From contig MNTT01000007.1 of NCBI GenBank assembly GCA_001917135.1, positions 71,404 through 135,403 on the forward strand: a DNA stretch of 64,000 nucleotides, read 5' to 3'. A program made the translations under genes and the position numbers. This document shows, in pieces, positions 18,389 through 26,891 of this stretch; positions within the stretch are counted from its first letter, which is position 1; every line of letters starts with the position of its first letter. Below the pieces are notes generated by a model. That model saw only the letters and a list, made by a program, of their open reading frames with translations. It made no database searches and was not told the origin of the DNA. The stretch comes from Acetobacter sp. 46_36. Lineage in GTDB: Bacteria; Pseudomonadota; Alphaproteobacteria; RF32; CAG-239.

Positions 18389-19648
18389 TTATGCGCTTTT
18401 TTTATGTTTTTTACGGATATATTCCGGCGCGCTACCGTTATTGATTACTTCTGCATCAATTATAATTTCAGTAACATCTTTTTTATCCGGAATATCATAC
18501 ATCAAATCCAGCAGGTTTTCTTCCATAATCGCACGCAGCCCGCGGGCACCTGTCTTTCGTTCAATCGCTTTCTTGGCAATTGCCTTCAACGCATCATCGG
18601 TTATGGTCAATTTTACGTCTTCCATTTCAAACAAGGTCTTGTATTGCTTAAGAAGCGCATTTTTAGGTTCGGTCAGAACTTTTACCAGAGCTTCTTCGTT
18701 AAGGTCATCCAATGTGGCAATAACAGGCAAACGGCCGACAAACTCGGGAATCAGTCCGTATTTTAACAAATCTTCCGGCTGAACCTGTTTATAAATTTCG
18801 CCAAGCGTTTTTTCTTCCGCATCTTTTATCTGCGCCCCAAAACCGATAGATGTTTCCTGCCCGCGACGGCCGATAATCTTTTCCAGACCAGCAAAAGCAC
18901 CGCCGCATATAAACAGGATATTTGTCGTATCAACGTGCAAAAATTCCTGTTGAGGATGTTTTCTCCCCCCCTGCGGCGGGATATTCGCAACTGTTCCCTC
19001 AATAATTTTCAGGAGAGCCTGCTGAACGCCTTCACCTGATACATCGCGCGTAATCGACGGGCCGTCGGTCTTGCGGGTAATTTTATCAATTTCATCAATA
19101 TAGACAATGCCACGCTCTGCTTTTTCAATATCATAGTTAGCGGCCTGCACCAATTTCAGAACGATATTTTCCACGTCTTCCCCGACGTAACCGGCTTCGG
19201 TCAGCGTTGTGGCGTCCGCAATCGCAAAAGGCACATCCAGAACTTTGGCCAAAGTTTGAGCCAGCAAAGTTTTGCCGGAACCTGTCGAACCGATTAAAAT
19301 AACATTCGATTTGGAAATCTCTATTTCCGGATTCTGCTGCTTATTGTTCAGACGCTTGTAGTGGTTATAGACAGCAACCGACAATACCCGTTTGGCAAAT
19401 TCCTGGCCAATGACATACTGGTCAAGAAACTCCTTGATTTTAGACGGGGTCGGCAGATGTTCATGAACTGCAGCCTCTTCCGCTTTCCGCTCCTCTTTTA
19501 CCTCCTGCGAAACGATGTTGATACATACGTCAATGCATTCGTCGCAGATATACACGCCGCGACCGGCAATCAACTTCTTTACTTCATTCTGGCTTTTGCC
19601 GCAGAAGGAACAATGCAACACCTTGTCTTCATCTGTTCTGTCAGTCAT
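18389..19648 (-). CDS. clpX: ATP-dependent Clp protease ATP-binding subunit ClpX
   Basis: 419 residues, family length. The N-terminal zinc-binding domain has CSFCGKS ... ICDECIDVC (four Cys). Walker A is GSTGSGKT at 120-127, Walker B VYIDEIDK, followed by the pore-loop neighbourhood GEGVQQALLKIIEGT and sensor arginine region EFVGRLPVIATL. ClpX unfolds tagged substrates and feeds them to ClpP. In alphaproteobacteria it also degrades cell-cycle regulators such as CtrA, relevant because gcrA is in this window. It lies 10 bases after clpP and is co-transcribed. Start ATG follows AGGAAAGA. Confidence 0.98.
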   Translation of the reverse strand: MTDRTDEDKVLHCSFCGKSQNEVKKLIAGRGVYICDECIDVCINIVSQEVKEERKAEEAAVHEHLPTPSKIKEFLDQYVIGQEFAKRVLSVAVYNHYKRLNNKQQNPEIEISKSNVILIGSTGSGKTLLAQTLAKVLDVPFAIADATTLTEAGYVGEDVENIVLKLVQAANYDIEKAERGIVYIDEIDKITRKTDGPSITRDVSGEGVQQALLKIIEGTVANIPPQGGRKHPQQEFLHVDTTNILFICGGAFAGLEKIIGRRGQETSIGFGAQIKDAEEKTLGEIYKQVQPEDLLKYGLIPEFVGRLPVIATLDDLNEEALVKVLTEPKNALLKQYKTLFEMEDVKLTITDDALKAIAKKAIERKTGARGLRAIMEENLLDLMYDIPDKKDVTEIIIDAEVINNGSAPEYIRKKHKKSA

Positions 19649-19658
19649 TCTTTCTTTC

Positions 19659-20285
19659 CTATATAATTACTTCCAAACGGTTTTTTACAATATGGTCAAT
19701 CAAGCCGAACTCCTTGGCTTCTTCAGGGTTCATAAAGTTATCCCGGTCCATAGCCTTTTCAATCACCGCCAGTTTATTGCCGGTATTTTCCGCATAAATC
19801 TTATTCAGCCGCTTTCTTAATTCCAATATTTCGCGTGCCTGAATTTCTATATCCGAAGCCATACCGCGGGCACCTCCAGAGGGCTGGTGAATCATGATGC
19901 GGGAATTTGGCAGGGAATAACGTTTGCCTTTTGTACCGCCGGCTAAAAGAAAAGACCCCATTGAACAAGCCTGACCGATACACAGCGTTGCTACGTCACA
20001 GGAGATATATTTCATCGTATCATACATTGCCATTCCGGAAGTAACGACGCCACCGGGAGAATTGATATACAGAAAAATATCTTTTTTGGGATTTTCAGAT
20101 TCCAAAAAGAGCAACTGCGCACACACCAGAGAAGATACTTCATCGTTTACTTCTCCGGTCAGAAAGATGATGCGTTCTTTTAAAAGCCGGGAAAAAATAT
20201 CAAAAGAACGCTCGCCTCTGGAGGTCTGTTCAATGACCATTGGTACCAGAGTATTGTCAAAAACTTCCAATGCACTTTTACTCAT
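19659..20285 (-). CDS. clpP: ATP-dependent Clp protease proteolytic subunit ClpP
   Basis: 208 residues. The start of the mature core LVPMVIEQTSRGERSFDIFSR is classical. The catalytic triad is Ser108 (GQACSMGS), His133 (MIHQPSGG) and Asp182 (MDRDNFM). ClpP forms the two-ring, 14-subunit serine protease chamber served by ClpX (next gene). The first ~14 residues would be a short propeptide. Start ATG follows AAGGATTTAATACAA. No clear promoter was found in the 111-base gap upstream, which also carries the 3' end of the VirB8-like gene. Confidence 0.98.
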   Translation of the reverse strand: MSKSALEVFDNTLVPMVIEQTSRGERSFDIFSRLLKERIIFLTGEVNDEVSSLVCAQLLFLESENPKKDIFLYINSPGGVVTSGMAMYDTMKYISCDVATLCIGQACSMGSFLLAGGTKGKRYSLPNSRIMIHQPSGGARGMASDIEIQAREILELRKRLNKIYAENTGNKLAVIEKAMDRDNFMNPEEAKEFGLIDHIVKNRLEVII

Positions 20286-20396
20286 TTGTATTAAATCCTT
20301 AAATTTAAATTATATTACTTTTGTCATCCTATATGCCATATATTCAACAAATAGTAAATAAACGCAAGAGTTTTCCATATTTTTTTATCATTGCGT

Positions 20397-21131
20397 CTAT
20401 TCTCTCTTGCTTTTAATGTTATTGCCCATATACGACAAGTCATACGTGATAATCGTTATGCCGAACGGATTAATCAGTCCCAAGTCTTTGTTATCAAATT
20501 TGGCAAAATCAAACTGCATTCTCAATGTTGCAATCCAATAGCTGACAACGGGCTCTTCCCGGCCGGGAATTTTTTCGATAATGTTAAACCGCGTTTGCCA
20601 GAAGTCGAACGATACCGGATAAATCATCGTCATTTCCACTTCACGGCGAATGCCTTGCTTTTGCAGCATTTCAAAATACGGATATTCCGTATTCATAAAC
20701 GTCTTATACACTTCATCGCTGGACGCAAGATGAACAAATTCATTTATGCCGAGGCGCTGCTGCATTTCCTGAAGACTGTCCCCGATAGTATAGCGTTTGG
20801 TAATATATTCGGCCAAAATACTTTCCGTCACCAAATCTCCGGCAAACGCCTCACTTTCCGATGCTTCCATACGCGTAATCTGATAACGGTTGTAGTCTAT
20901 CTGCAACGGCATAATTTTTGTCTTTTTCAGCGGTATCATCAAACATAAAATTCCGCCCAGTATCATACTAAAGCAGAGACTTAAGCAGGACACGACGACA
21001 AAAAAGCGGGAAGTCCAGAGAAAGCGTCTTTCGGGGAAGGCTTTTACATCTACCTTTTCCGGATAATACCCAAGTTCGTCTTTCTGGGCTTTTTCCTTAT
21101 ATTTAAACAGCGTATAAAAAAGATTAAACAT
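20397..21131 (-). CDS. Orphan VirB8-like inner-membrane protein
   Basis: 244 residues. A cytoplasmic N-terminus of about 40 residues is followed by one transmembrane helix (about 42-68) and a periplasmic domain. That domain follows the NTF2-like VirB8 layout: ILAEYITKRYTIGDSLQEMQQR (usual L..Y+..RE.Y), YFEMLQKQGIRREVEMTMIYPVSF, YWIATLRMQFDF and the closing LINPFGITIITYDLSY, like the NPLGF..T.Y end of VirB8. VirB8 is a core assembly factor of type IV secretion systems, but no other vir or tra gene is in the window. It is divergent from a TolC-like lipoprotein gene, with 136 bases between. It may belong to a scattered T4SS, as in Rickettsiales, or be repurposed. Confidence 0.65.
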   Translation of the reverse strand: MFNLFYTLFKYKEKAQKDELGYYPEKVDVKAFPERRFLWTSRFFVVVSCLSLCFSMILGGILCLMIPLKKTKIMPLQIDYNRYQITRMEASESEAFAGDLVTESILAEYITKRYTIGDSLQEMQQRLGINEFVHLASSDEVYKTFMNTEYPYFEMLQKQGIRREVEMTMIYPVSFDFWQTRFNIIEKIPGREEPVVSYWIATLRMQFDFAKFDNKDLGLINPFGITIITYDLSYMGNNIKSKRE

Positions 21132-21267
21132 TTAAACACCCACCCCGATAAATTGCTATATGAATATATTTTACATGAAAGTTGTATAAAATCAAATAAA
21201 ATACTATCAATTAAAAAATAATTAGTGTAGACATTTAGTTAAACAATAATGTTTGAGGGATGGTTTG

Positions 21268-23124
21268 ATGAAAAAATTTATCTGTTTTCTGGGAGCTTTC
21301 GCCGGACTTTTGGCTGCGTGCTCAACAACAACTTCACAACAACAGGTAACGGAAGCACCGGTAATGTCCGCTTATTATTCCGACTGGGATCGGGCGGTAC
21401 GTGCTGACGTTGACATGCAGAATATGTATATCGGAACTCCGTCAAAAATTACAAGGCCGATTGATATGTATATGGCTATGGCGCTGGCGCTGAAATACAA
21501 CTATACCAGACGCCTTGCCACATATCAGGAGAATTTGGTCAAAGGGAACATTTCCCCGGCAATGCTTCCGACTATGGCCGAAAACTTAGGCTATGACAAC
21601 GCCACGAATTCGTCCGCTGTTCCGGCAGATTTGAAAATGTCCTGGAACTTACTTGATTTATCTTCCCTCGTTTATCAGAATGGTTTTGTTTCGCCTGAAA
21701 TTGCCGCACAAGAGCAAAGCAGAAAAGTTGTCAACAATATCCTGCAGGAAACGCGTACCCTTTATTGGAAAGCTTTAGCCTCACAAAGGCTGATTCCGGT
21801 AATTGACGACATGAACGAATATCTGGTTCGCGTTGTTGACGAACTGAATGCGCGATCCAACGAAATGATTAAGGAAGGAAAAACGCCATCGACCAATTTG
21901 TTGTTGAAAAAAAGAAGATATTTGGAAAGCATTAAACAGCTTGCCAACCTGCGACGCAAACTTGATACGGCGCAAGCCGAATTTGCCGGACTGCTCGGCA
22001 TGTATCCCTCAACGGAAATCAAGCTGGCCGGTGCGGAATACGGCAACTTTGCCATTCCGTCGATGAGAGCAAAAATTCAGCAATTGGAATGGCTGGCTCT
22101 GACAAACAGACCGGAATTGAGAGCTTTTGACAACGGGACATCCAAAGAAGAGCTTGAGTTGGTCATTAAAGATTTTGATACGGTAGACAACAGTGATTAC
22201 CGTCAGGATCCGAATTATTACAACAGAAAATGGGCTAGAGAATCTAACGATTTGTCAATGACTGTTTTTGAAGAAGTACGCCATCAGGGGGCGGGAACAT
22301 ATAACTCTCTGGCAAGACAGCGCATGACAAATATTATACTTAATCAGGTTTATCTGTCTTGGGCTTTGTATCAATCGGCAGTTGAGGATTATCTACTCAA
22401 TATGAGCGTTGCGTCAACATCTGAAGACATTGCCGAGGATATTACAGGCAGAGAAGGTGCCAATAAAGCTATCAGCCATCTGGAATCGGCAAAAGCTATT
22501 ATTGACGAAGCCAATGCGTTCCTGTCATACATTGATGTACAAGAAGCTATCGGCAAATTATATGCCAGCGTCGGCATGGATGCCGTTCCGGCCGATATGT
22601 TGAATGACAGTCCGTCAGTTTTGGCTATTCAGATAAGGGAAACTTTGGATAAATGGAAAGACGGCATATTTATAACCTCTCCCAAAGGAGCTTCGGCCAC
22701 GCTGTCGGCGAGAAAACCGCCTGTGGACATTTCTTCGAGTACGCTGGTGCCGAATGTTGTCGTCGGGACTGGTTCAGACGTTAATATAAAGATTCCCGAT
22801 GAAGTATTTGATGCCGTCGATTGGAACGGGGAATATACAACAGTAGCAGGCTCTCTTGATGATGCAGGATTGCCCTCGTGGTTGAAATATGACGAAAAAA
22901 CGCATACATTCAGCGGACGGCCGACTATTGACGATGAAGGCAGCCATAAAATCAAGGTATATGCTATGGACAAATCCGGAAATTCAGCTGTTTTGAGTTT
23001 TACGATTACCGTGGACAACATTTATATCCAGACAATGGAATATAAGGGGCTGACTGGATACAGAAGGGCAAAAGTCTACCATAAATGCACTCCGGGTACT
23101 CCCTGCGCCAAAGGAGACATTTAA
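21268..23124 (+). CDS. TolC-like outer-membrane lipoprotein with C-terminal Ig/cadherin-like domain
   Basis: 618 residues from the ATG at 21268 after GAGGGATGGTTTG. MKKFICFLGAFAGLLAAC is a lipoprotein signal, lipobox LAAC. Residues ~60-420 are long amphipathic helices of the outer membrane efflux protein type (MALALKYNYTRRLATYQENLV, TRTLYWKALASQRL, LLLKKRRYLESIKQLANLRRKL, AEFAGLLGMYP). Residues ~510-600 form a separate domain. DAGLPSWLKYDEKTHTFSGR leads into IDDEGSHKIKVYAMDKSGNS, the putative Ig/dystroglycan-cadherin (He_PIG) pattern found in exported proteins. The tail ends with two cysteines (CTPGTPC). TolC proteins normally have no such domain, so the fusion is odd. A second, conventional TolC is at 57891-59243. 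Confidence 0.72.
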   Translation: MKKFICFLGAFAGLLAACSTTTSQQQVTEAPVMSAYYSDWDRAVRADVDMQNMYIGTPSKITRPIDMYMAMALALKYNYTRRLATYQENLVKGNISPAMLPTMAENLGYDNATNSSAVPADLKMSWNLLDLSSLVYQNGFVSPEIAAQEQSRKVVNNILQETRTLYWKALASQRLIPVIDDMNEYLVRVVDELNARSNEMIKEGKTPSTNLLLKKRRYLESIKQLANLRRKLDTAQAEFAGLLGMYPSTEIKLAGAEYGNFAIPSMRAKIQQLEWLALTNRPELRAFDNGTSKEELELVIKDFDTVDNSDYRQDPNYYNRKWARESNDLSMTVFEEVRHQGAGTYNSLARQRMTNIILNQVYLSWALYQSAVEDYLLNMSVASTSEDIAEDITGREGANKAISHLESAKAIIDEANAFLSYIDVQEAIGKLYASVGMDAVPADMLNDSPSVLAIQIRETLDKWKDGIFITSPKGASATLSARKPPVDISSSTLVPNVVVGTGSDVNIKIPDEVFDAVDWNGEYTTVAGSLDDAGLPSWLKYDEKTHTFSGRPTIDDEGSHKIKVYAMDKSGNSAVLSFTITVDNIYIQTMEYKGLTGYRRAKVYHKCTPGTPCAKGDI

Positions 23125-23147
23125 GATATCGGTTCAAGGAGCTTTGC

Positions 23148-24764
23148 GTGTTACAAATTATTGCTCAACATCCATTCAGCTTTAATTTTGTTATGTGTCT
23201 GCTGTCATATTTGGCAGCAGGCATATTTTTCAATGCCGCATTTATGGAACCGGGAGAGGCAACCTATCTTCTCATTGCAGGGATTGTCGCTGCCTGCGCA
23301 CAGGGGTATGTCCGCCAGATTATATTTTTTCTTTGCGCTTTACTGCTGTTTTTATACCATATCATAACTCAAGGCAATGCAGATATTTTGCTGCTGGCGG
23401 AACTGTTTCTGACGGCCATAGTTTTATATACGGAAAGAAAGGACAAATCCACACTGCTCATCGGTATTACAGGTGCTGCTTTTCTGTGCCACTTGTTTTA
23501 TGTTCAACAAACGCCTGTTGATGTCAGACAGCACGATTTAAGCGGTATTTTTCTTTATATGCGGCAAATTACACAGCACGGATTTAACGGGATTGATTTT
23601 AATCCGTGGCATATGTATTATTTATTTCATCAGCCTCTGCATTTTATTGTTGCCGGTTATCTTTATCTTACGGGTTCTGCGTTGTGGGAATCTACGGCGG
23701 CAGCAGCAGAGGGACTGCAATACCTATCTTTGTTTTATGTCACGACAGCTTCCGTTTTTGCCGCATTTATCCTGAGAGAACTGCGCCTGCCCCAAAAGAT
23801 ATTTTATGCAGGCATTCTGTTGTTTATGTTTAATCCGACCCTGTTTCTTTTTTCCGGCTATATCTCGGACGATACGCCGGCCATGATGTGGAGCATCATA
23901 GCCGTATATTTTCTTTTTCGCTGGTATAAAACGGAAAAAAGCCTTTATATTTTGGCTGCTGCAGCCGGATTTGGCTTTGGCGTACTGACCAAACTTTCCG
24001 TGCTGATGGCTGTTCCGGCGATTATCAGCCTTTTTCTTTGCAAAATATCAACATCAGAAGGAAAGCGAACCGACATTTTTGCCGATTTATGCCTGTTTGT
24101 CATTATTGCCGTTCCCCTGTCGCTTGGCTGGGTCATTCGTAACCATATTCTGTACGATATGCAATTTTACAACATTCCTGATACGTCGCCCTGGGGACAA
24201 AACTTTAAGTACCGGACTTTAGGAGAAAGGATTTTTGACTTTTCGCAAATATCAAAACCTTTTATTAATGCACCAACGGCCGTTGACGCAAATATCTGGC
24301 TGGCAATGATAAAAACCGAGCTTTTCGGCGAGTGGGATATGAGCATCGGAAACGTTTTTATTTACGTTCCGGCAAAATTACTTTATCTGTTAAACATCTT
24401 TCTAAAAATTTGTACGGTAGCCGGTATACTTTATCTGCTTCATCAGGCAGCTACAGACAAATTGTCCCGGAATAAACCTTTTGTTTGGTTCTTCATTGTC
24501 TTATACATTACACTTTGGGGATATAGTTTTAAATATGCCATGGATTATCCATATGCCTGTTCAACGGATTACCGTCTGTTTGCCCAGCTTATTCTTCCGG
24601 AAACGGCGATTTTATGTTTATGTGCAGCCCGTATTTTACGTTCCGGTTGCAGAAAAAGCTCATTTCCTATACATATATGGCAAAAAGCAGCAGCAAACTT
24701 CTTGCCTGTTGTTGCCCTTCTTTATGCCCTGTTAAGCGCTTTTATTTATGTGTACGGGCTATAG
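23148..24764 (+). CDS. GT-C type membrane glycosyltransferase-like protein
   Basis: 538 residues from a GTG at 23148, which has AGGAG 7 bases upstream; the in-frame ATG at 23085 lies inside the preceding gene. About eleven transmembrane helices. The middle has NPWHMYYLFHQPLHFIVAGY and MFNPTLFLFSGYISDDTPAM, the acidic luminal-loop pattern of dolichyl/polyprenyl-phosphate mannosyltransferase-like GT-C proteins (family 39/83), and a long FGFGVLTKLSVLMAVPA helix. It follows the TolC-like lipoprotein gene by 23 bases, likely co-transcribed. The donor and acceptor are unknown. The last codons (FIYVYGL) lie in the first of three tandem 43-base repeats. Confidence 0.65.
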   Translation: MLQIIAQHPFSFNFVMCLLSYLAAGIFFNAAFMEPGEATYLLIAGIVAACAQGYVRQIIFFLCALLLFLYHIITQGNADILLLAELFLTAIVLYTERKDKSTLLIGITGAAFLCHLFYVQQTPVDVRQHDLSGIFLYMRQITQHGFNGIDFNPWHMYYLFHQPLHFIVAGYLYLTGSALWESTAAAAEGLQYLSLFYVTTASVFAAFILRELRLPQKIFYAGILLFMFNPTLFLFSGYISDDTPAMMWSIIAVYFLFRWYKTEKSLYILAAAAGFGFGVLTKLSVLMAVPAIISLFLCKISTSEGKRTDIFADLCLFVIIAVPLSLGWVIRNHILYDMQFYNIPDTSPWGQNFKYRTLGERIFDFSQISKPFINAPTAVDANIWLAMIKTELFGEWDMSIGNVFIYVPAKLLYLLNIFLKICTVAGILYLLHQAATDKLSRNKPFVWFFIVLYITLWGYSFKYAMDYPYACSTDYRLFAQLILPETAILCLCAARILRSGCRKSSFPIHIWQKAAANFLPVVALLYALLSAFIYVYGL

Positions 24765-24860
24765 TCAATACTTGCTCCAGCATTTTTATTTATTTGTACG
24801 GTCTATAGCAATATTTGCTTCAGCGTTCATACATACAGACTGTAGTCAGTACTGCTCTAG
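24740..24860. repeat. Three decayed tandem repeats of about 43 bases
   Basis: Copies at 24740-24782, 24783-24825 and 24826-24860 share the series (T)TTATTTATGTGTACGG / CTATAGTCAATACTTGCT / CCAGC with growing divergence. Copy 1 encodes the C-terminus of the GT-C protein (FIYVYGL stop). Copy 2 is non-coding but would encode FIYLYGL stop. Copy 3 encodes, on the other strand, the last residues of the DUF2155 protein (GLEQY stop). Confidence 0.7.
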
Positions 24861-25715
24861 CCCCTTGATTTCCGCATCAATCGCTGCAGATAAATCATCG
24901 TCCGGGTTATTTATCCGATGATAGCCGTTCATTTGACGAACGTTTTCTTTTCTGCTTTCCGCATCACTACCGAAATTTCGGACTTTCTCTGCTGTATTTT
25001 CTGTTTCCGGCATTTCAGCAGAAGATTTTTTTACTTCCTGCATTTTGGTAAACTGCAGTAAATTTTGCGGTTCTTCCCCTTCTTCCACATCACTGACATA
25101 CGACGCAGAAGGCTCGGAAATATATGCCGGAACATTTCTGATATCCTTTTCAATATCTCTGTCCTGCTGCATAAATTCCTGAATGCGTATTACTTTTTCC
25201 GGTTCAGCGGCAGACGGTACATCCTCTTTTTCCTCAATAATCTTTGGTTCGGCTTTGCCTAGCACAACATCTTTATCTGGCAAATTATCCCGTTGCGCCA
25301 ATTCTTCCGTCGTCAGTAATTTCGATGCATCTATGTCAGTATCAATGCATTCCAGCAGCCACACGTCATAAATCGGATGTTCAATAGCGTTCATTCCCGG
25401 CGCAGATGAAAGCATCCACCCGCGAAAGATACTGTATTCATCTGTACCGAAACTTTTATCGGCAACATCTACAAAGGCAAAATTCTCCGGAGTTTCTTCT
25501 GCCGGGCGTTTTTTACAGGCTCGCAACACCAAGGAAAAATCGCCAAATGCGATTTTGGAATTGACCGGAACCGTAATCTTATTTACACGTCCGGTTACCT
25601 TGTCCATTGCCTGCATCAATGCAGCATTGGTAGATATTTCAGCAGCAAAAGCAGGTGCCGCCGCCATTCCGGCTACAGCTGCACATATTGCGACGAGACT
25701 AGTTCTTTTCTTCAT
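24846..25715 (-). CDS. DUF2155 domain periplasmic protein
   Basis: 289 residues with a Sec signal (MKKRTSLVAICAAVAGMAAA, cleavage near APAFA-A). Residues ~40-130 are the DUF2155 domain: TGRVNKITVPVNSKIAFGDF, LVLRACKKRPAEETPENFAF, then GWMLSSAPGM and HPIYDVWLLEC. The remaining ~150 residues are acidic, low-complexity and probably disordered (IIEEKEDVPSAAEPEKVIRI); normal DUF2155 proteins are much shorter. In alphaproteobacteria this family commonly follows mlaD, as here, overlapping mlaD by 17 bases, which suggests a link with lipid transport. Molecular function is unknown. Confidence 0.8.
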   Translation of the reverse strand: MKKRTSLVAICAAVAGMAAAPAFAAEISTNAALMQAMDKVTGRVNKITVPVNSKIAFGDFSLVLRACKKRPAEETPENFAFVDVADKSFGTDEYSIFRGWMLSSAPGMNAIEHPIYDVWLLECIDTDIDASKLLTTEELAQRDNLPDKDVVLGKAEPKIIEEKEDVPSAAEPEKVIRIQEFMQQDRDIEKDIRNVPAYISEPSASYVSDVEEGEEPQNLLQFTKMQEVKKSSAEMPETENTAEKVRNFGSDAESRKENVRQMNGYHRINNPDDDLSAAIDAEIKGLEQY

Positions 25716-26157
25716 TTCCGGTCACCATAAAGATAATTTCGCCAACCATATCCTCCAGAGACTTTGCATCTTTGGTATTTTCCGCCGTTCCTCCGGGCAG
25801 CAGCCTGTCTGCCGAAGTTCCCGGTTCTATTTTAATGAACTTGTCCCCCATCAGGCCGTCTCCGGCAATCATTACGGCACTGTCGGCAGGCAGCGATATA
25901 TCCGGACGCAAGCTCATTTTGACGTCAACCATATAATCGGCGGGGTTTATCGACTGCGACAATACCGTACCGACTTTGATTCCGTTAATGCGGACATCGG
26001 CCCCCGTATTCAGCCCTCCGACTTTTAAGAATCGGGCATTAATTTCATACCCTTTAACTACCTGCAAGTCAGAAACCCTGTATGCAAATACCATAAACAA
26101 GGCGGCTACAGCCAAAACGACCAGCCCCATTATTGTTTCAACCGGTTTCTTATTCAT
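25699..26157 (-). CDS. mlaD: MlaD-like MCE domain protein, second copy
   Basis: 152 residues: a short cytoplasmic start, one transmembrane helix (TIMGLVVLAVAALFMVFAY) and an MCE domain (YEINARFLKVGGLNTGADV, NGIKVGTVLS, LPADSAVMIAGDGLMGDKFI, then LLPGGTAENT). MCE proteins form hexameric rings that hold phospholipids for the Mla transporter. This copy has the GLMGDKFIKIEPG element typical of canonical MlaD. It overlaps the upstream MCE gene by 8 bases and DUF2155 by 17, so the three are translationally coupled. Confidence 0.85.
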   Translation of the reverse strand: MNKKPVETIMGLVVLAVAALFMVFAYRVSDLQVVKGYEINARFLKVGGLNTGADVRINGIKVGTVLSQSINPADYMVDVKMSLRPDISLPADSAVMIAGDGLMGDKFIKIEPGTSADRLLPGGTAENTKDAKSLEDMVGEIIFMVTGNEEKN

Positions 26158-26695
26158 CGTTTTCTCCTTTGTGTTCTATCTTCATTTTGCCTGCGTCTGC
26201 CGGCTCTGCCTTTATTTCATTACTACGACGGCTTTTCCCCATGGATATTATCCGGTCAAGAAGTTCTTCCAAAACCATCGCATCCTGTGTGTAGCTTACG
26301 TTACCGTCCGGGGGAATAAAATCCTCAGATCCTCCGACTTCAATTTCCACATATTTTCCGCCGATCAGACCAAAGCTGACAATTGAGGCGCTGCTGTCAT
26401 CCGGTATTTTATACTTTTCGCTGATTTCCATTGTCAATCTGGTATTGAAGTTTTTATCAAGCTCTGCCGCCGTAACGCGGCCAATATTTACTCCGGACAG
26501 TCTGACAGCATCTCCGACATTCAATCCGTCAGTACGGCCGAAACTTGCATAAATATTATATGTTCCGCCCAATCCTCTGCCCCGAATGGAAGCATTGTGC
26601 GAAACCGTTATAAAAACGGCAACCAAAATTACAAGAAGAGCAGTTATTCCCGTACGGATTGACCGCGTTTCTTCTTTTGAATACATCTCTTCCAA
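26150..26695 (-). CDS. MlaD-like MCE domain protein, first copy
   Basis: About 181 residues. I place the start at the TTG at 26695, with GGAGG 6 bases upstream, or the ATG at 26686. The longer frame to a TTG at 26728 begins inside an inverted repeat and is unlikely. One transmembrane helix (TGITALLVILVAVFITVSH) precedes an MCE domain (YNIYASFGRTDGLNVGDAVR, SGVNIGRVTAAEL, IPDDSSASIVSFGLIGGKYV). It is a paralogue of the next gene. Two adjacent MCE proteins may build a hetero-oligomer or reflect recent duplication. Partner genes mlaE and mlaF are not adjacent. Confidence 0.8.
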   Translation of the reverse strand: MEEMYSKEETRSIRTGITALLVILVAVFITVSHNASIRGRGLGGTYNIYASFGRTDGLNVGDAVRLSGVNIGRVTAAELDKNFNTRLTMEISEKYKIPDDSSASIVSFGLIGGKYVEIEVGGSEDFIPPDGNVSYTQDAMVLEELLDRIISMGKSRRSNEIKAEPADAGKMKIEHKGENDE

Positions 26696-26718
26696 TTTAT
26701 ACCTCCGCTTTCTGCCGT

Positions 26719-26735
26719 TATAACGCAACGTTATA
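26719..26735. promoter_or_regulatory. Perfect inverted repeat TATAACG-caa-CGTTATA
   Basis: Seven-base arms, 3-base centre, 24 bases before the preferred start of the first mlaD-like gene. Another ATAAC-ttttt-GTTAT repeat lies beside it at 26741-26756. It resembles the palindrome at 9144-9160, so a shared regulator is possible. Confidence 0.45.
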
Positions 26736-26771
26736 TCTCGAATAACTTTTTGTTATATTCAATTTATGTGT

Positions 26772-26800
26772 GTTATAGCCCATAAATAATTTTTTGTCAT
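26772..26800 (-). promoter_or_regulatory. Predicted promoter of the mlaD-mlaD-DUF2155 operon
   Basis: On the minus strand ATGACA (26800-26795) and TATAAC (26777-26772) have a 17-base spacer. The bases before the -10 (TTATGGGC) nearly match those of the rel promoter (TTATGCGC). Confidence 0.5.
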
Positions 26801-26891
26801 CAATGTTTTCACTATTTAAATCAAATTGTGAAAATTTTAAACATTTTCTGGTATGCAACAAACAGTAAATTATACAGTTTAAGGCATTTTC

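Noticed and set aside
24614..24808. Short frame ending in FIYLYGL behind the GT-C gene
   Set aside because: It is an out-of-frame product of the 43-base tandem repeat, not a gene.
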